In this document: one piece after another, positions 55,734 through 64,000 of the stretch
Layout of the letters: each line of letters starts with the position of its first letter
Position numbering within the stretch: the first letter of the stretch is position 1
From: JBCDBL01 sp039183635
GTDB lineage: Bacteria > Pseudomonadota > Alphaproteobacteria > Caulobacterales > Parvularculaceae
Assembly (NCBI GenBank): GCA_039183635.1
Contig: JBCDBL010000003.1
Span: 1 to 64,000, forward strand
Reading direction: 5' to 3'
Length of the DNA: 64,000 nucleotides
Program-made: the position numbers and the translations under genes
The notes under the pieces: model-generated
The model's database searches: none
The model's input: only the letters and a program-made list of their open reading frames with translations
Told to the model about the DNA's origin: nothing

Positions 55734-56936
55734 ATGCGCGCTGCATTTTACGACCGTGTCTCTGAAACTCTCGACGACCTTCGCCGCGACGGGCTGGAAA
55801 AGGTCGAGCGCCAGCTGACCTCGCCGCAAGGGGCGGAAATCGACGTCCTGCACAAGGGCGAAACGAAACGCGTCCTGAACTTCTGCGCTAACAATTATCT
55901 CGGGCTCGCCGACCACCCGGCGCTTGTCGAGGCCGCAAGCGAGACCATGAAATCGCATGGGTTCGGCATGGCCTCGGTGCGCTTCATTTGCGGTACGACG
56001 GACATGCATGCGGCGGTGGAGCGCGAGATTGCGTCGTTCCTTGGCTACGAAGACTCAATTCTTTTTGCGGCGTGTTTCGACGCCAATGGCGGTGTCTTCG
56101 AGCCGCTTTTCGGACCGGAAGATGCGATCATCTCCGACAGTCTTAATCATGCGTCGATCATCGACGGCGTAAGGCTCTGTAAAGCCAAGCGTTATCGCTT
56201 CGCAAATTCGGATATGGGCGATCTGGAAGCGCAGTTGAAGCGCGCCGATGCCGAGGACGCGCGCACTAAAATTATCGTCACCGACGGCGTCTTTTCCATG
56301 GACGGCTATATCGCGAAGCTCGGAGAAATCTGCGCCCTGGCCGATAAATACGATGCCCTCGTCATGGTCGACGACTGTCACGCCACCGGCTTTATGGGCC
56401 CTGGCGGGAAGGGCTCGCCCGCTCATTGCGGCGTCGCGGACCGCATCGATATTCTGACAGGCACGCTGGGCAAGGCGCTCGGCGGCGGCATGGGCGGCTA
56501 TATCTGCGCCTCTAAAAACGTAATCCACTTGTTGCGTAATCGGGCGCGGCCGTACCTCTTTTCCAACGCGCTGACGCCGGCGCTCCTCGGCGCGACCATG
56601 AAGACCCTCGACCTCATCCGGAATGGCGACGGTTTGCGCGCGCAGCTTTTCCGAAACGCCGAACGCTTCCGCGCGCAGATGACCAATGTCGGCTTCGACC
56701 TCCTGCCGGGCGAGCACCCGATCATCCCGGTGATGCTGGGCGACGCGCGTCTTGCCGGCGAGATGGCCGCCGCGCTCATGGAGGAAGGCGTTTACGTGAC
56801 GGCGTTTTCTTTCCCGGTCGTGCCCAAAGGTCAGGCGCGCATCCGCACCCAGATGTGCGCGGCCCATTCCGACGAACAGGTCGACCGCGCCGCAGCGGCG
56901 TTTGCAAAAGTGGGCAAGACGCTCGGGGTGATTTAG
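55734..56936 (+). CDS. kbl: glycine C-acetyltransferase (2-amino-3-ketobutyrate CoA ligase)
   Basis: A 400-residue PLP enzyme of the alpha-oxoamine synthase family that cleaves 2-amino-3-ketobutyrate with CoA to glycine and acetyl-CoA, completing threonine degradation begun by Tdh. PLP-Lys at about 247 in GTLGKALGGGMGGY; the CANNYLGLADHP and DDCHATGFMGPGG segments are typical. ATG 55734 has AAAGGA upstream; the frame is open to 55680. Confidence 0.96.
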   Translation: MRAAFYDRVSETLDDLRRDGLEKVERQLTSPQGAEIDVLHKGETKRVLNFCANNYLGLADHPALVEAASETMKSHGFGMASVRFICGTTDMHAAVEREIASFLGYEDSILFAACFDANGGVFEPLFGPEDAIISDSLNHASIIDGVRLCKAKRYRFANSDMGDLEAQLKRADAEDARTKIIVTDGVFSMDGYIAKLGEICALADKYDALVMVDDCHATGFMGPGGKGSPAHCGVADRIDILTGTLGKALGGGMGGYICASKNVIHLLRNRARPYLFSNALTPALLGATMKTLDLIRNGDGLRAQLFRNAERFRAQMTNVGFDLLPGEHPIIPVMLGDARLAGEMAAALMEEGVYVTAFSFPVVPKGQARIRTQMCAAHSDEQVDRAAAAFAKVGKTLGVI

Positions 56937-57031
56937 TCGTCGTAATGCTTTTTGTAACGAATGGTTTGATTTTAATGTAAACACATCCTAGGGTTGAGTG
57001 AGTTTTTGGTTCACCAACCTTGGGGGAGAGG

Positions 57032-57733
57032 ATGAGAGAAGCACTGGTTGCAGCTGCGGCGTGCGTGGCCATGATATCGACGGCGTCTGCGGCGGTTTTC
57101 ACAGGACCGACGGCTTATAAGAGCTTCGACGACAGTCCTTTTGCGAGCCTTACGTTTTCTTACTTTTACCTGGAGGACTTTGAAGACGGCGCCTTCAACA
57201 CACAAGGCGCGCGGCCGAGCGACGGGTGGGCGACGACAATCCCGTCCGGCTTTGTGGACTCGGTCGATGCCGATGACGGCGCCATCGATGGCAGCGGCTC
57301 GGGCGGTACGTCCTATTTCTCGCAGTTCGCTCAGGACACGCTGACCATCTTTTTCGACTCTGAGGCGCCCGGCGGCCTGCCCACCCATGCGGGGCTTGTC
57401 TGGACGGATGTGAACGGCGCAGCGCCCAACACTGTCATCTTCTCCGCTATTGGCGCCGACGGCAGCGACCTTGGTTCCATCGGGCCGACAGAGGTCGGCG
57501 ATAACGCCATCAGAGGAGAAACGGACGAAGATCGGTTTTTCGGCGTGTCCGATCTCGGCGGGATTTTGAGCATCACCATATTCATGCCGAACCGGAACAA
57601 CTGGGAAATTGATCACGTGCAGTACGGCGTCGCCGCGGCCAACGGCGCAACGCCGATCCCGGTTCCGGCGGCGCTACCGCTCTTTCTTGCGGGGCTCGGG
57701 GGGCTCTTGTTTGCGCGGCGAGGGCACCGGTAG
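57032..57733 (+). CDS. VPLPA-CTERM sorted exoprotein
   Basis: A 233-residue exported protein with a signal peptide (1-20, ASA) and a C-terminal sorting signal: IPVPAALPLFLAGLGGLLFA then RRGHR. That is the PEP-CTERM/VPLPA class, which is handled by an exosortase and usually ends up in the exopolysaccharide matrix. The mature part is Asp/Gly-rich and beta-like. GGGGGAGAGG precedes the ATG. GC content is like the genome's. Confidence 0.9.
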   Translation: MREALVAAAACVAMISTASAAVFTGPTAYKSFDDSPFASLTFSYFYLEDFEDGAFNTQGARPSDGWATTIPSGFVDSVDADDGAIDGSGSGGTSYFSQFAQDTLTIFFDSEAPGGLPTHAGLVWTDVNGAAPNTVIFSAIGADGSDLGSIGPTEVGDNAIRGETDEDRFFGVSDLGGILSITIFMPNRNNWEIDHVQYGVAAANGATPIPVPAALPLFLAGLGGLLFARRGHR

Positions 57734-57874
57734 CGAGAGCGCACAGCGGCGGCGTTGGCTAAAAGTGCACAACGCCGCCCGAAGATTCTCCTTTAAGGTG
57801 AAATTCAAAAAGTAGAATCTTCTTGAAAACATGAGTTCAATCTGTAATCCCCATATAAACAAGGGGGATAGCTC

Positions 57875-58567
57875 ATGTTTTCTCGAGTAAGTTCTTTAGT
57901 TGCGGTTGTTGTTTTGATTGCCTTTTCTCTGGGCGCTTTTGTGCCTGCAAGCGCTGCAGTGGTGAAATTCGCGTTTACCGCTCAACAAGGTTTTTCCGAA
58001 AACAACGCGAATGCACCCACGGGTAGCTATTATGAACAAGCCATCGGTCTCTCCAACGTATCGGGCATACTAACTTACGACACGAACAATCTGGCGCCGA
58101 GCGGTTCAGGCTCTGATGTGCAACCGTACACGGGGCGAATTGACATTTTAATCAACGAGTTTTCCACTGCGAATCCGGACGCCCCAATAGATTTGTCATC
58201 AGTTGTTAACAGTTTGCCGGGTGCGGGAGGCGATCAATTCGCCGGGAATGCAGATACAATTCGAAATTCACCAGTTGGGTTTTATGATACGGTCTCGTTT
58301 CAGTTTTTTGACGCAACTGGTTCGGCGTTCTCAAGCACGGCGCTCCCAACTGATTTTGAGCTTGGTGATTTCTCGTCAGCATGGCTCTTCCTATCGACAA
58401 GGTATTTCGATGGTGCTGATCAAGTAACGTCTTTTGTGAATTTCTCGCTTACCAGCTTAACCAACATCTCCGATCCGGCCCCCATACCGATCCCCGGCGC
58501 TGTCGTTTTTCTGTTGACCGGATTGCTTGGCGTCAGCGCGGCAAAGCGGCGTCAATTGAGGGCGTAA
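57875..58567 (+). CDS. PEP-CTERM-type sorted exoprotein
   Basis: A 230-residue exported protein with a signal peptide (1-27, ASA) and a C-terminal PIPIPGAVVFLLTGLLGVSA + KRRQLRA tail of the PEP-CTERM class. The mature part is Asn/Ser-rich and unrelated in sequence to the protein before it. One sampled 60-base line of the gene is about 43% GC, below the adjacent PEP-CTERM gene, which hints at separate origin. GGGGGA precedes the ATG. Separate transcription is likely (140-base spacer). Confidence 0.88.
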   Translation: MFSRVSSLVAVVVLIAFSLGAFVPASAAVVKFAFTAQQGFSENNANAPTGSYYEQAIGLSNVSGILTYDTNNLAPSGSGSDVQPYTGRIDILINEFSTANPDAPIDLSSVVNSLPGAGGDQFAGNADTIRNSPVGFYDTVSFQFFDATGSAFSSTALPTDFELGDFSSAWLFLSTRYFDGADQVTSFVNFSLTSLTNISDPAPIPIPGAVVFLLTGLLGVSAAKRRQLRA

Positions 58568-58615
58568 ACGTTTCACCTGAACATCTGCCGCGCGCGAATA
58601 CTGTAGGGTTGCATC

Positions 58616-58690
58616 TCTGGATTCCAGCTTTCGCTGGAATGAAGGATGATAGAAATGGTCACGTCTTCCCTGCGAAAGCAGGGATCCAGG
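58616..58690. repeat. REP/BIME-like paired palindromes
   Basis: ATTCCAGCtttcGCTGGAAT (58621-58640) and TCCCTGCgaaaGCAGGGA (58667-58684) lie 26 bases apart, bounded by inverted CTGGAT (58617-58622)/ATCCAG (58684-58689). This is the paired layout of interspersed extragenic palindromes. Confidence 0.75.
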
Positions 58691-58915
58691 GCTACGTTCG
58701 ACGGCGCCCATTTTTCTCACGCGAATGTCGGGTTTGTCGGGAAAAATTCCCTTGCAAACCTCCAACATTCCGCTAAGAAACCGCTTTCGCCGCTTCAGCG
58801 GCGAACCTGTCCGAGACTGCGGGCGTGCTTAAAAAGCGCTTAATCTCCCGCATAGACAGAGGCAAAACGAATGCGACCGGCGGGCCGGCGCGTTCTATAT
58901 GACCTCTCATTGGGC

Positions 58916-58950
58916 AGGCTCCTGACGCTTGATAAGCGCGGAGCCTTTTT
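58916..58950 (+). terminator. hairpin plus T-run in the rplJ leader
   Basis: GGCTCC (58917-58922) pairs with GGAGCC (58940-58945), with an inner GCTT/AAGC pair, followed by TTTTT. It could terminate upstream transcription or be an attenuator in the L10 leader. The leader runs to the rplJ ATG at 59031. Confidence 0.55.
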
Positions 58951-59030
58951 GGTTTCCGCATTTTTCAAGAGTTAAAGAACCGGCGAGGGCGGATGGTCTG
59001 TCCTTGCATTACTGTTGAAGGGACTTGTCC

Positions 59031-59543
59031 ATGGACAGAACCCAAAAGGCGGAAATGGTCGAGTGGATCGGCGGCGTTTTTGACAACAACGCTGTCGTTG
59101 TCGTCGCCAATGGCGGGCTCACCGTATCGGAGATGGAAGACCTCCGCGGCGAACTGCGCAACGCCGGCGCCTCCATGAAGATCGTTAAGAACCGCCTTGC
59201 GAAGATCGCGATTTCCGGCAAGCCGAGCGAAGAGCTTTCCGATCTTTTCTCCGGTCCGACGGCGCTCGCGTTTTCCGAAGACCCCGTGGCCGCGGCCAAG
59301 GCCGTCCACGCCTACGCCAAGAAGAACGACAAACTGTCGATCCTCGGCGGCGCCATGGATGAGGAAATCCTCGACGAGAAGGGCGTGAAAGCGCTTGCCT
59401 CCATGCCGTCTCGCGAAGAGCTTCTGGCGTCCATCGTCCAGACCATCATGTCGCCGGCGGCTGAAATCGTCGGGGCCGTCACCGCGCCTGCTTCGCAACT
59501 GGCCGGCATCGTTGAAACCCTTGAGAAGCGCGAGGCTGCGTAA
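59031..59543 (+). CDS. rplJ: 50S ribosomal protein L10
   Basis: A 170-residue ribosomal stalk-base protein, binding L7/L12 and 23S rRNA. Typical [24 protein letters not shown] region and C-terminal L12-binding helix ([14 protein letters not shown]). AAGGGA precedes ATG 59031; the TTG at 59025 in frame is not used. L10 normally represses its own mRNA by binding the leader. rplK and rplA, usually just upstream, are not. Confidence 0.97.
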   Translation: MDRTQKAEMVEWIGGVFDNNAVVVVANGGLTVSEMEDLRGELRNAGASMKIVKNRLAKIAISGKPSEELSDLFSGPTALAFSEDPVAAAKAVHAYAKKNDKLSILGGAMDEEILDEKGVKALASMPSREELLASIVQTIMSPAAEIVGAVTAPASQLAGIVETLEKREAA

Positions 59544-59606
59544 GCGCGCATCTCAATTCACGAACAAACCAAATCGCATCACTTTAGAAACCAGGAACCA
59601 CACATC

Positions 59607-59984
59607 ATGGCTGATATCAAAAAACTTGCTGAAGAACTCGTCGGCTTGACGCTCCTCGAAGCGGCTGAACTGAAAAACCTTCTGAAAGACGAATACGGCA
59701 TCGAGCCGGCAGCGGGCGCCGTTGCGGTTGCTGCAGCGCCGGGCGCTGGCGGCGGCGAAGCGGCTGAAGAGAAAACCGAATTCGACGTCATCCTGCTCGA
59801 AGCCGGCGACAAGAAAATCAACGTCATCAAGGAAGTGCGCGCGATCACTGGTCTTGGCCTCAAAGAAGCCAAGGAAATGGTCGAAGCCGGCGGCAAGGCC
59901 GTCAAAGAAGGCGCTGCAAAAGCTGAAGCTGAAGAAATCAAGAAAAAGCTTGAGGACGCCGGCGCCAAGGTCGAGCTTAAATAG
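59607..59984 (+). CDS. rplL: 50S ribosomal protein L7/L12
   Basis: A 125-residue stalk protein: the N-terminal dimer helices ([20 protein letters not shown]), an Ala/Gly hinge ([15 protein letters not shown]) and the globular GTPase-contacting C-domain ([19 protein letters not shown]). It follows rplJ by 63 bases. Recruits translation factors to the ribosome. Confidence 0.98.
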   Translation: MADIKKLAEELVGLTLLEAAELKNLLKDEYGIEPAAGAVAVAAAPGAGGGEAAEEKTEFDVILLEAGDKKINVIKEVRAITGLGLKEAKEMVEAGGKAVKEGAAKAEAEEIKKKLEDAGAKVELK

Positions 59985-60613
59985 TCTATCACTATCAGTG
60001 ATTTAGCGGTTTTGGCGGCGAGATTTCGTCGCCGCCGCACCGCTTCCGGGCGCGTTTGGTCGAATTTTCGACGAAATGGGGGCTTGCAGCTCCGCGTCGG
60101 CGCGCCTATTAACATTGTTTCACCGTCGATGGCCTGCCATCGGCGGTGTACGGCTTTGCGGCGACGTGCAATTGATTGACACTGGTTTGTTTGACGGTCG
60201 ATTATTCTAAAGAGTTGTTTTCGGGCGAAAATTCGTTCGGCGCAGCTTTTTCTGACAAACATTCGGCAATTAGTTGTCTGGCATGCGATGCTAAGGCTGG
60301 CTTGCAACGTTTTGGCGTGCATTGGGTTTTCGTGCTTCGGTTGATCGAGATTTACATTTAGGAACAATTTCCGTGACCAAGCGGCCTTAAGGGCATGGCC
60401 GCTCGGGCGCTTTTGCGTATGCGCTTTACTGTTCGGGTTTAGGCGTTTGAACGCGATCTGAGATGATGCGGGCGGCTTTCTGTTCGTTTGCACGCAAGGG
60501 TTGTGCGTTCTCCATGCGCATGCAGATTTTTTGACGGTCGGCTTTTCCAGCGGGCGGCCGTCTTACGTGGTCTGGCGCTAATTCGGAAATTGCTCCCCTT
60601 TGCGAGGAAGAAG
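59985..60613 (+). other. long rplL-rpoB spacer with a 12-bp hairpin
   Basis: A 629-base non-coding spacer. CACCGtCGATGG/CCATCGgCGGTG at 60121-60148 forms a 12-bp stem with a CCTG loop and one G-U. A possible promoter TTGACA (60176-60181) with GATTAT 18 bases on follows. The E. coli spacer carries an RNase III site; a similar role is inferred here. Confidence 0.5.
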
Positions 60614-63600
60614 ATGGCGCAATCCTTCGTTGAGAAGAAACGCATTCGTAAAAATTTTGGACGTATTGGCGACGCAGCGCCGATGCCGAACTTGATCCAG
60701 GTTCAAAAAGACTCTTATGAGCAGTTCCTGCAGCGCTACATCAAGCAGGAAGATCGCAAGGTGGACGGCATCGAGGCGGTGTTCCGCTCGGTGTTCCCGA
60801 TTTCCGATTTCACGGAGACGGCGACGCTGGAATATGTTTCCTACGAATTCGAAGAGCCGAAATACGACGTGGACGAGTGCCAGCAGCGGGACATGACCTA
60901 TGCGGCGCCCCTGAAAGTCACGTTGCGCCTTATCGTGTTCGAGGTAGACGAGGACACTGGCGCGAAATCGGTCAAGGACATCAAGGAGCAGGAAGTCTAC
61001 ATGGGCGACATGCCGCTCATGACCGACAACGGCACCTTTGTGGTAAACGGCACCGAGCGCGTGATCGTGTCCCAGATGCACCGGTCGCCGGGTGTTTTCT
61101 TCGACCATGACCGCGGCAAGTCCCATGCCTCGGGCAAGCTGTTGTTCGCCGCTCGGATCATTCCGTATCGCGGCTCTTGGCTCGACTTCGAGTTCGACGT
61201 CAAAGACATCGTCAATGTCCGCATCGACCGTCGCCGCAAACTGCCGGCGACGACACTCCTATATGCGCTCGGCATGAGCGAGGAAGAAATCCTCGACGAA
61301 TTCTACGACCGCGTGCCGCACAAGAAGACCAAAGAGGGCTGGACGATGCCGTTCAACCCCGAGCGCTGGAAGGGCGTCAAGGTCGAGCGCGATCTGATTA
61401 ACGCCAAGGACGGCGATGTTGTCCTTGAGGCGGGCAAGAAGCTCTCCGCGCGTGCCGCCAAGAAGCTTGCCGAGGAGGGCCTGACGGACCTTCTCCTGTC
61501 AGATCAGGAAATGGTTGGGCGTTACTTCGCGTCGGACCTTGTGAACTTCGACACCGGCGAAATCTTCGCCGAGGCGGGCGACGAAATCACTGCTGAGACC
61601 CTTGAGCAGTTCGCCGAGCTTGGCATCGAAGCGTTCGACACCATCGATGTCGATCACCTGACCATCGGCGCCTACATTCGTAACACGCTTGCGGCGGACA
61701 AGAACTCCAACCGCGACATGGCGCTGATCGATATCTATCGCGTCATGCGTCCCGGCGAGCCGCCGACGCTTGAAACGGCCGAGGGGCTCTTCTTCTCACT
61801 GTTTTTCGATGAAGAGCGCTATGATCTTTCCGCCGTTGGCCGGGTTAAGATGAACATCCGTCTCGGCTTCGAGACCGATGACACGCTGCGGGTCCTGCGC
61901 AAGGAAGACATTCTGTCGATCCTGCAGACCCTCGTCGATCTTCGCGACGGGCGCGGCGACATCGACGATATCGATAATCTCGGCAACCGGCGCGTGCGCT
62001 CGGTCGGCGAGCTGATGGAAAACCAGTATCGCATCGGTCTTTTGCGGATGGAGCGCGCCATCAAGGAGCGCATGTCGTCGGCGGAACTCGACACGCTGAT
62101 GCCGCACGATTTGATTAACGCGAAGCCCGCCGCCGCTGCGGTGCGCGAGTTCTTCGGCTCCTCGCAGCTGTCGCAGTTCATGGACCAGACGAACCCCTTG
62201 TCTGAGATCACCCACAAGCGGCGTCTGTCGGCGCTTGGGCCGGGCGGTCTTACCCGCGAGCGGGCCGGCTTCGAGGTGCGCGACGTCCATCCGACGCACT
62301 ATGGCCGGATCTGTCCGATTGAGACGCCGGAAGGACCGAATATCGGTCTCATCAACTCGCTGGCGACTCATGCCCAGGTGAACCAGTACGGCTTCATCGA
62401 GAGCCCGTATCGGCGTGTCATCGACGGTAAGGTGACCGACGAAGTCGTATATCTTTCCGCTATGGAAGAGCAGCGCTTCGCCATTGCTCAGGCGAACGCT
62501 GAAGTCGATGACGCTGGCCTCTTGCAGAACGAATTCGTTAACTGCCGCGTTGGCGGTGATGCGACGCTCGTGCCGCGCGAGGACGTGGCTTATATCGACG
62601 TTTCGCCGAAGCAGCTTGTGTCCGTCGCAGCGGCGCTCATTCCGTTCCTTGAGAACGATGACGCGAACCGCGCGCTCATGGGCTCGAACATGCAGCGCCA
62701 GGCTGTGCCTTTGTTGCAGGCGGAAGCCCCGTTTGTGGGCACCGGCATGGAATCGGTCGTGGCGCGCGACTCCGGCGCCGCGGTTGCGGCGCGCCGTCCT
62801 GGCATCGTCGAGCAGGTCGACGCGCAGCGCATCGTTGTGCGCGCGACCGAGGAAACGGATCCGACCAAACCGGGCGTCGATATTTACAACCTGCGCAAGT
62901 TCCAGCGGTCGAACCAGAACACCTGCATCAACCAGCGCCCGCTGGTGAAGATCGCCGACCAGGTGCGCGAAGGCGACATCATCGCTGACGGCCCGTCGAC
63001 GGACCTCGGCGAGCTTGCGCTTGGCAAGAACGTGCTCGTCGCGTTCATGCCCTGGAATGGCTACAACTTCGAAGATTCGATCCTCATTTCTGAGCGCATC
63101 GTGCGCGATGACGTCTTCACCTCCATCCACCTGGAGGAGTTCGAGGTCATGGCCCGCGACACCAAGCTCGGCCCGGAAGAAATCACGCGCGATATTCCGA
63201 ATGTCTCGGAAGAAGCCCTGCGCAATCTCGACGAAGCCGGCATCGTCGCCATCGGTGCGGAAGTGCACCCGGGCGATATCCTTGTGGGCAAGATCACGCC
63301 GAAGGGCGAAAGCCCCATGACGCCGGAGGAAAAACTCCTGCGCGCGATCTTCGGCGAGAAGGCGTCGGATGTCCGCGACACGTCGCTCAAATTGCCGCCC
63401 GGCGTTGTCGGCACGGTGGTCGAGGTGCGCGTCTTCAACCGCCACGGCGTCGACAAGGACGAGCGCGCCATCGCCATCGAGCGTGAAGAGATCGAGCGCC
63501 TGGCGAAAGACCGCGACGACGAACTCGCGATCCTTGAGCGCAACATTTATGGCCGCCTGAAGGAGATGATCCTCGGCAAAGTAGCCATCTCCGGCCCGAA

Positions 63601-64000
63601 AGGCTTCGAGAGCGGCGACGTTACCGAAGAGGTGCTCGAAAACCAGCTGTCGCGCGGCCAGTGGTGGAAGATCGGCGTCGATGACGACGCGCTGATGTCG
63701 GAAATCGAAGCGCTCAAGAAACAGTATGACGAGTCGAAAGCGCGTCTCGAAGCGCGGTTCGACGACAAGGTCGACAAGCTGAAGCGTGGCGACGAACTGC
63801 CGCCGGGCGTGATGAAGATGGTTAAGGTCTTCGTTGCTGTGAAGCGCAAGCTTCAGCCGGGCGACAAGATGGCCGGCCGTCACGGCAACAAGGGTGTGAT
63901 CTCGAAAATCGCACCCATGGAAGACATGCCGTTCCTCGAGGACGGCACGCCCGTCGATATCGTTCTGAATCCGCTCGGCGTTCCCTCGCGTATGAATGTC
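60614..64000 (+). CDS. rpoB: RNA polymerase beta subunit (partial, runs off the window)
   Basis: The first 1129 codons of rpoB; the gene is open at 64000 with about 230 codons missing. It begins [18 protein letters not shown], and the rifampicin region reads [20 protein letters not shown], then [11 protein letters not shown]: Asp516, His526 and Ser531 (E. coli numbering) are wild type, so no known resistance change is seen. Position 518 is Thr and 530 Leu, which differ from E. coli. GAGGAAG precedes the ATG. The catalytic core of transcription. Confidence 0.98.
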   Translation, partial: MAQSFVEKKRIRKNFGRIGDAAPMPNLIQVQKDSYEQFLQRYIKQEDRKVDGIEAVFRSVFPISDFTETATLEYVSYEFEEPKYDVDECQQRDMTYAAPLKVTLRLIVFEVDEDTGAKSVKDIKEQEVYMGDMPLMTDNGTFVVNGTERVIVSQMHRSPGVFFDHDRGKSHASGKLLFAARIIPYRGSWLDFEFDVKDIVNVRIDRRRKLPATTLLYALGMSEEEILDEFYDRVPHKKTKEGWTMPFNPERWKGVKVERDLINAKDGDVVLEAGKKLSARAAKKLAEEGLTDLLLSDQEMVGRYFASDLVNFDTGEIFAEAGDEITAETLEQFAELGIEAFDTIDVDHLTIGAYIRNTLAADKNSNRDMALIDIYRVMRPGEPPTLETAEGLFFSLFFDEERYDLSAVGRVKMNIRLGFETDDTLRVLRKEDILSILQTLVDLRDGRGDIDDIDNLGNRRVRSVGELMENQYRIGLLRMERAIKERMSSAELDTLMPHDLINAKPAAAAVREFFGSSQLSQFMDQTNPLSEITHKRRLSALGPGGLTRERAGFEVRDVHPTHYGRICPIETPEGPNIGLINSLATHAQVNQYGFIESPYRRVIDGKVTDEVVYLSAMEEQRFAIAQANAEVDDAGLLQNEFVNCRVGGDATLVPREDVAYIDVSPKQLVSVAAALIPFLENDDANRALMGSNMQRQAVPLLQAEAPFVGTGMESVVARDSGAAVAARRPGIVEQVDAQRIVVRATEETDPTKPGVDIYNLRKFQRSNQNTCINQRPLVKIADQVREGDIIADGPSTDLGELALGKNVLVAFMPWNGYNFEDSILISERIVRDDVFTSIHLEEFEVMARDTKLGPEEITRDIPNVSEEALRNLDEAGIVAIGAEVHPGDILVGKITPKGESPMTPEEKLLRAIFGEKASDVRDTSLKLPPGVVGTVVEVRVFNRHGVDKDERAIAIEREEIERLAKDRDDELAILERNIYGRLKEMILGKVAISGPKGFESGDVTEEVLENQLSRGQWWKIGVDDDALMSEIEALKKQYDESKARLEARFDDKVDKLKRGDELPPGVMKMVKVFVAVKRKLQPGDKMAGRHGNKGVISKIAPMEDMPFLEDGTPVDIVLNPLGVPSRMNV

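Noticed and set aside
60176..60361. 61-codon plus frame in the rplL-rpoB spacer
   Set aside because: No ribosome site, no family, low likelihood of a gene; spacer signals look regulatory instead.
61796..63883. A 695-codon open frame on the minus strand
   Set aside because: It is antisense to rpoB, which is certain; high-GC third-position bias opens such frames. Composition is Arg/His/Asp-rich and no family is seen.

Overview
The window is a stretch of a moderately GC-rich alphaproteobacterial chromosome. The strongest evidence is a divK-pleD operon beside dinB and rpmG, as in Caulobacter; a clpS-clpA pair; a rplJ-rplL-rpoB block; and PEP/VPLPA-CTERM sorted proteins together with a SusC-free, TonB-receptor style of nutrient uptake. 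A Caulobacterales, Hyphomonadaceae or Parvularculaceae relative fits best, but the exact taxon is inferred.

Layout. Positions 1-50 are the 3' end of a tRNA-Leu. From 195 to 4514 lies a somewhat lower-GC group: an exported alpha/beta hydrolase, an ArsR-type regulator, a small membrane protein, and an AraC regulator divergent from an aldo/keto reductase. A P2-type cation ATPase and a small excisionase-like HTH protein follow (4893-7924).

The most interesting region is 8220-23585. It holds a GntR/FCD regulator, a TonB-dependent receptor with a beta-propeller partner, a complete Bug/TctB/TctA tripartite tricarboxylate transporter, a CaiB/BaiF CoA-transferase, a crotonase, and three exported SxxK serine hydrolases. 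The genes form at least five transcripts. A 12-base motif, GTATACAAAATA, or a close variant stands before three of the transcription units, with degenerate versions before the other two. I read the region as one regulon for taking up, hydrolysing, importing and CoA-activating an unknown carboxylate-yielding ester, lactone or amide.

From 23680 to 46761 the window is mostly housekeeping. It contains a polytopic membrane protein, initiator tRNA-fMet with an unusual anticodon stem, a YbdK-type ligase, N-formylglutamate amidohydrolase, a SPOR-tailed D,D-carboxypeptidase, a phasin, clpSA, a DM13 protein, and a tightly coupled minus-strand operon (RidA, FemAB-like acyltransferase, two DUF2007-like proteins, HIT protein). 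Then come dinB, divK-pleD, rpmG, DUF983, a DoxX-like protein, purB and tdh.

From 46927 to 58567 there is a looser accessory stretch: a Tat-exported DAO-family oxidase, a lipoprotein serine hydrolase, an amidohydrolase lipoprotein, an NTF2-like secreted protein, an AT-rich orphan gene, a thioredoxin-fold protein, a Tat-exported amidase, kbl (the partner of the distant tdh), and two PEP-CTERM proteins. The window ends with rplJ, rplL and the first 1129 codons of rpoB, which runs off the edge.
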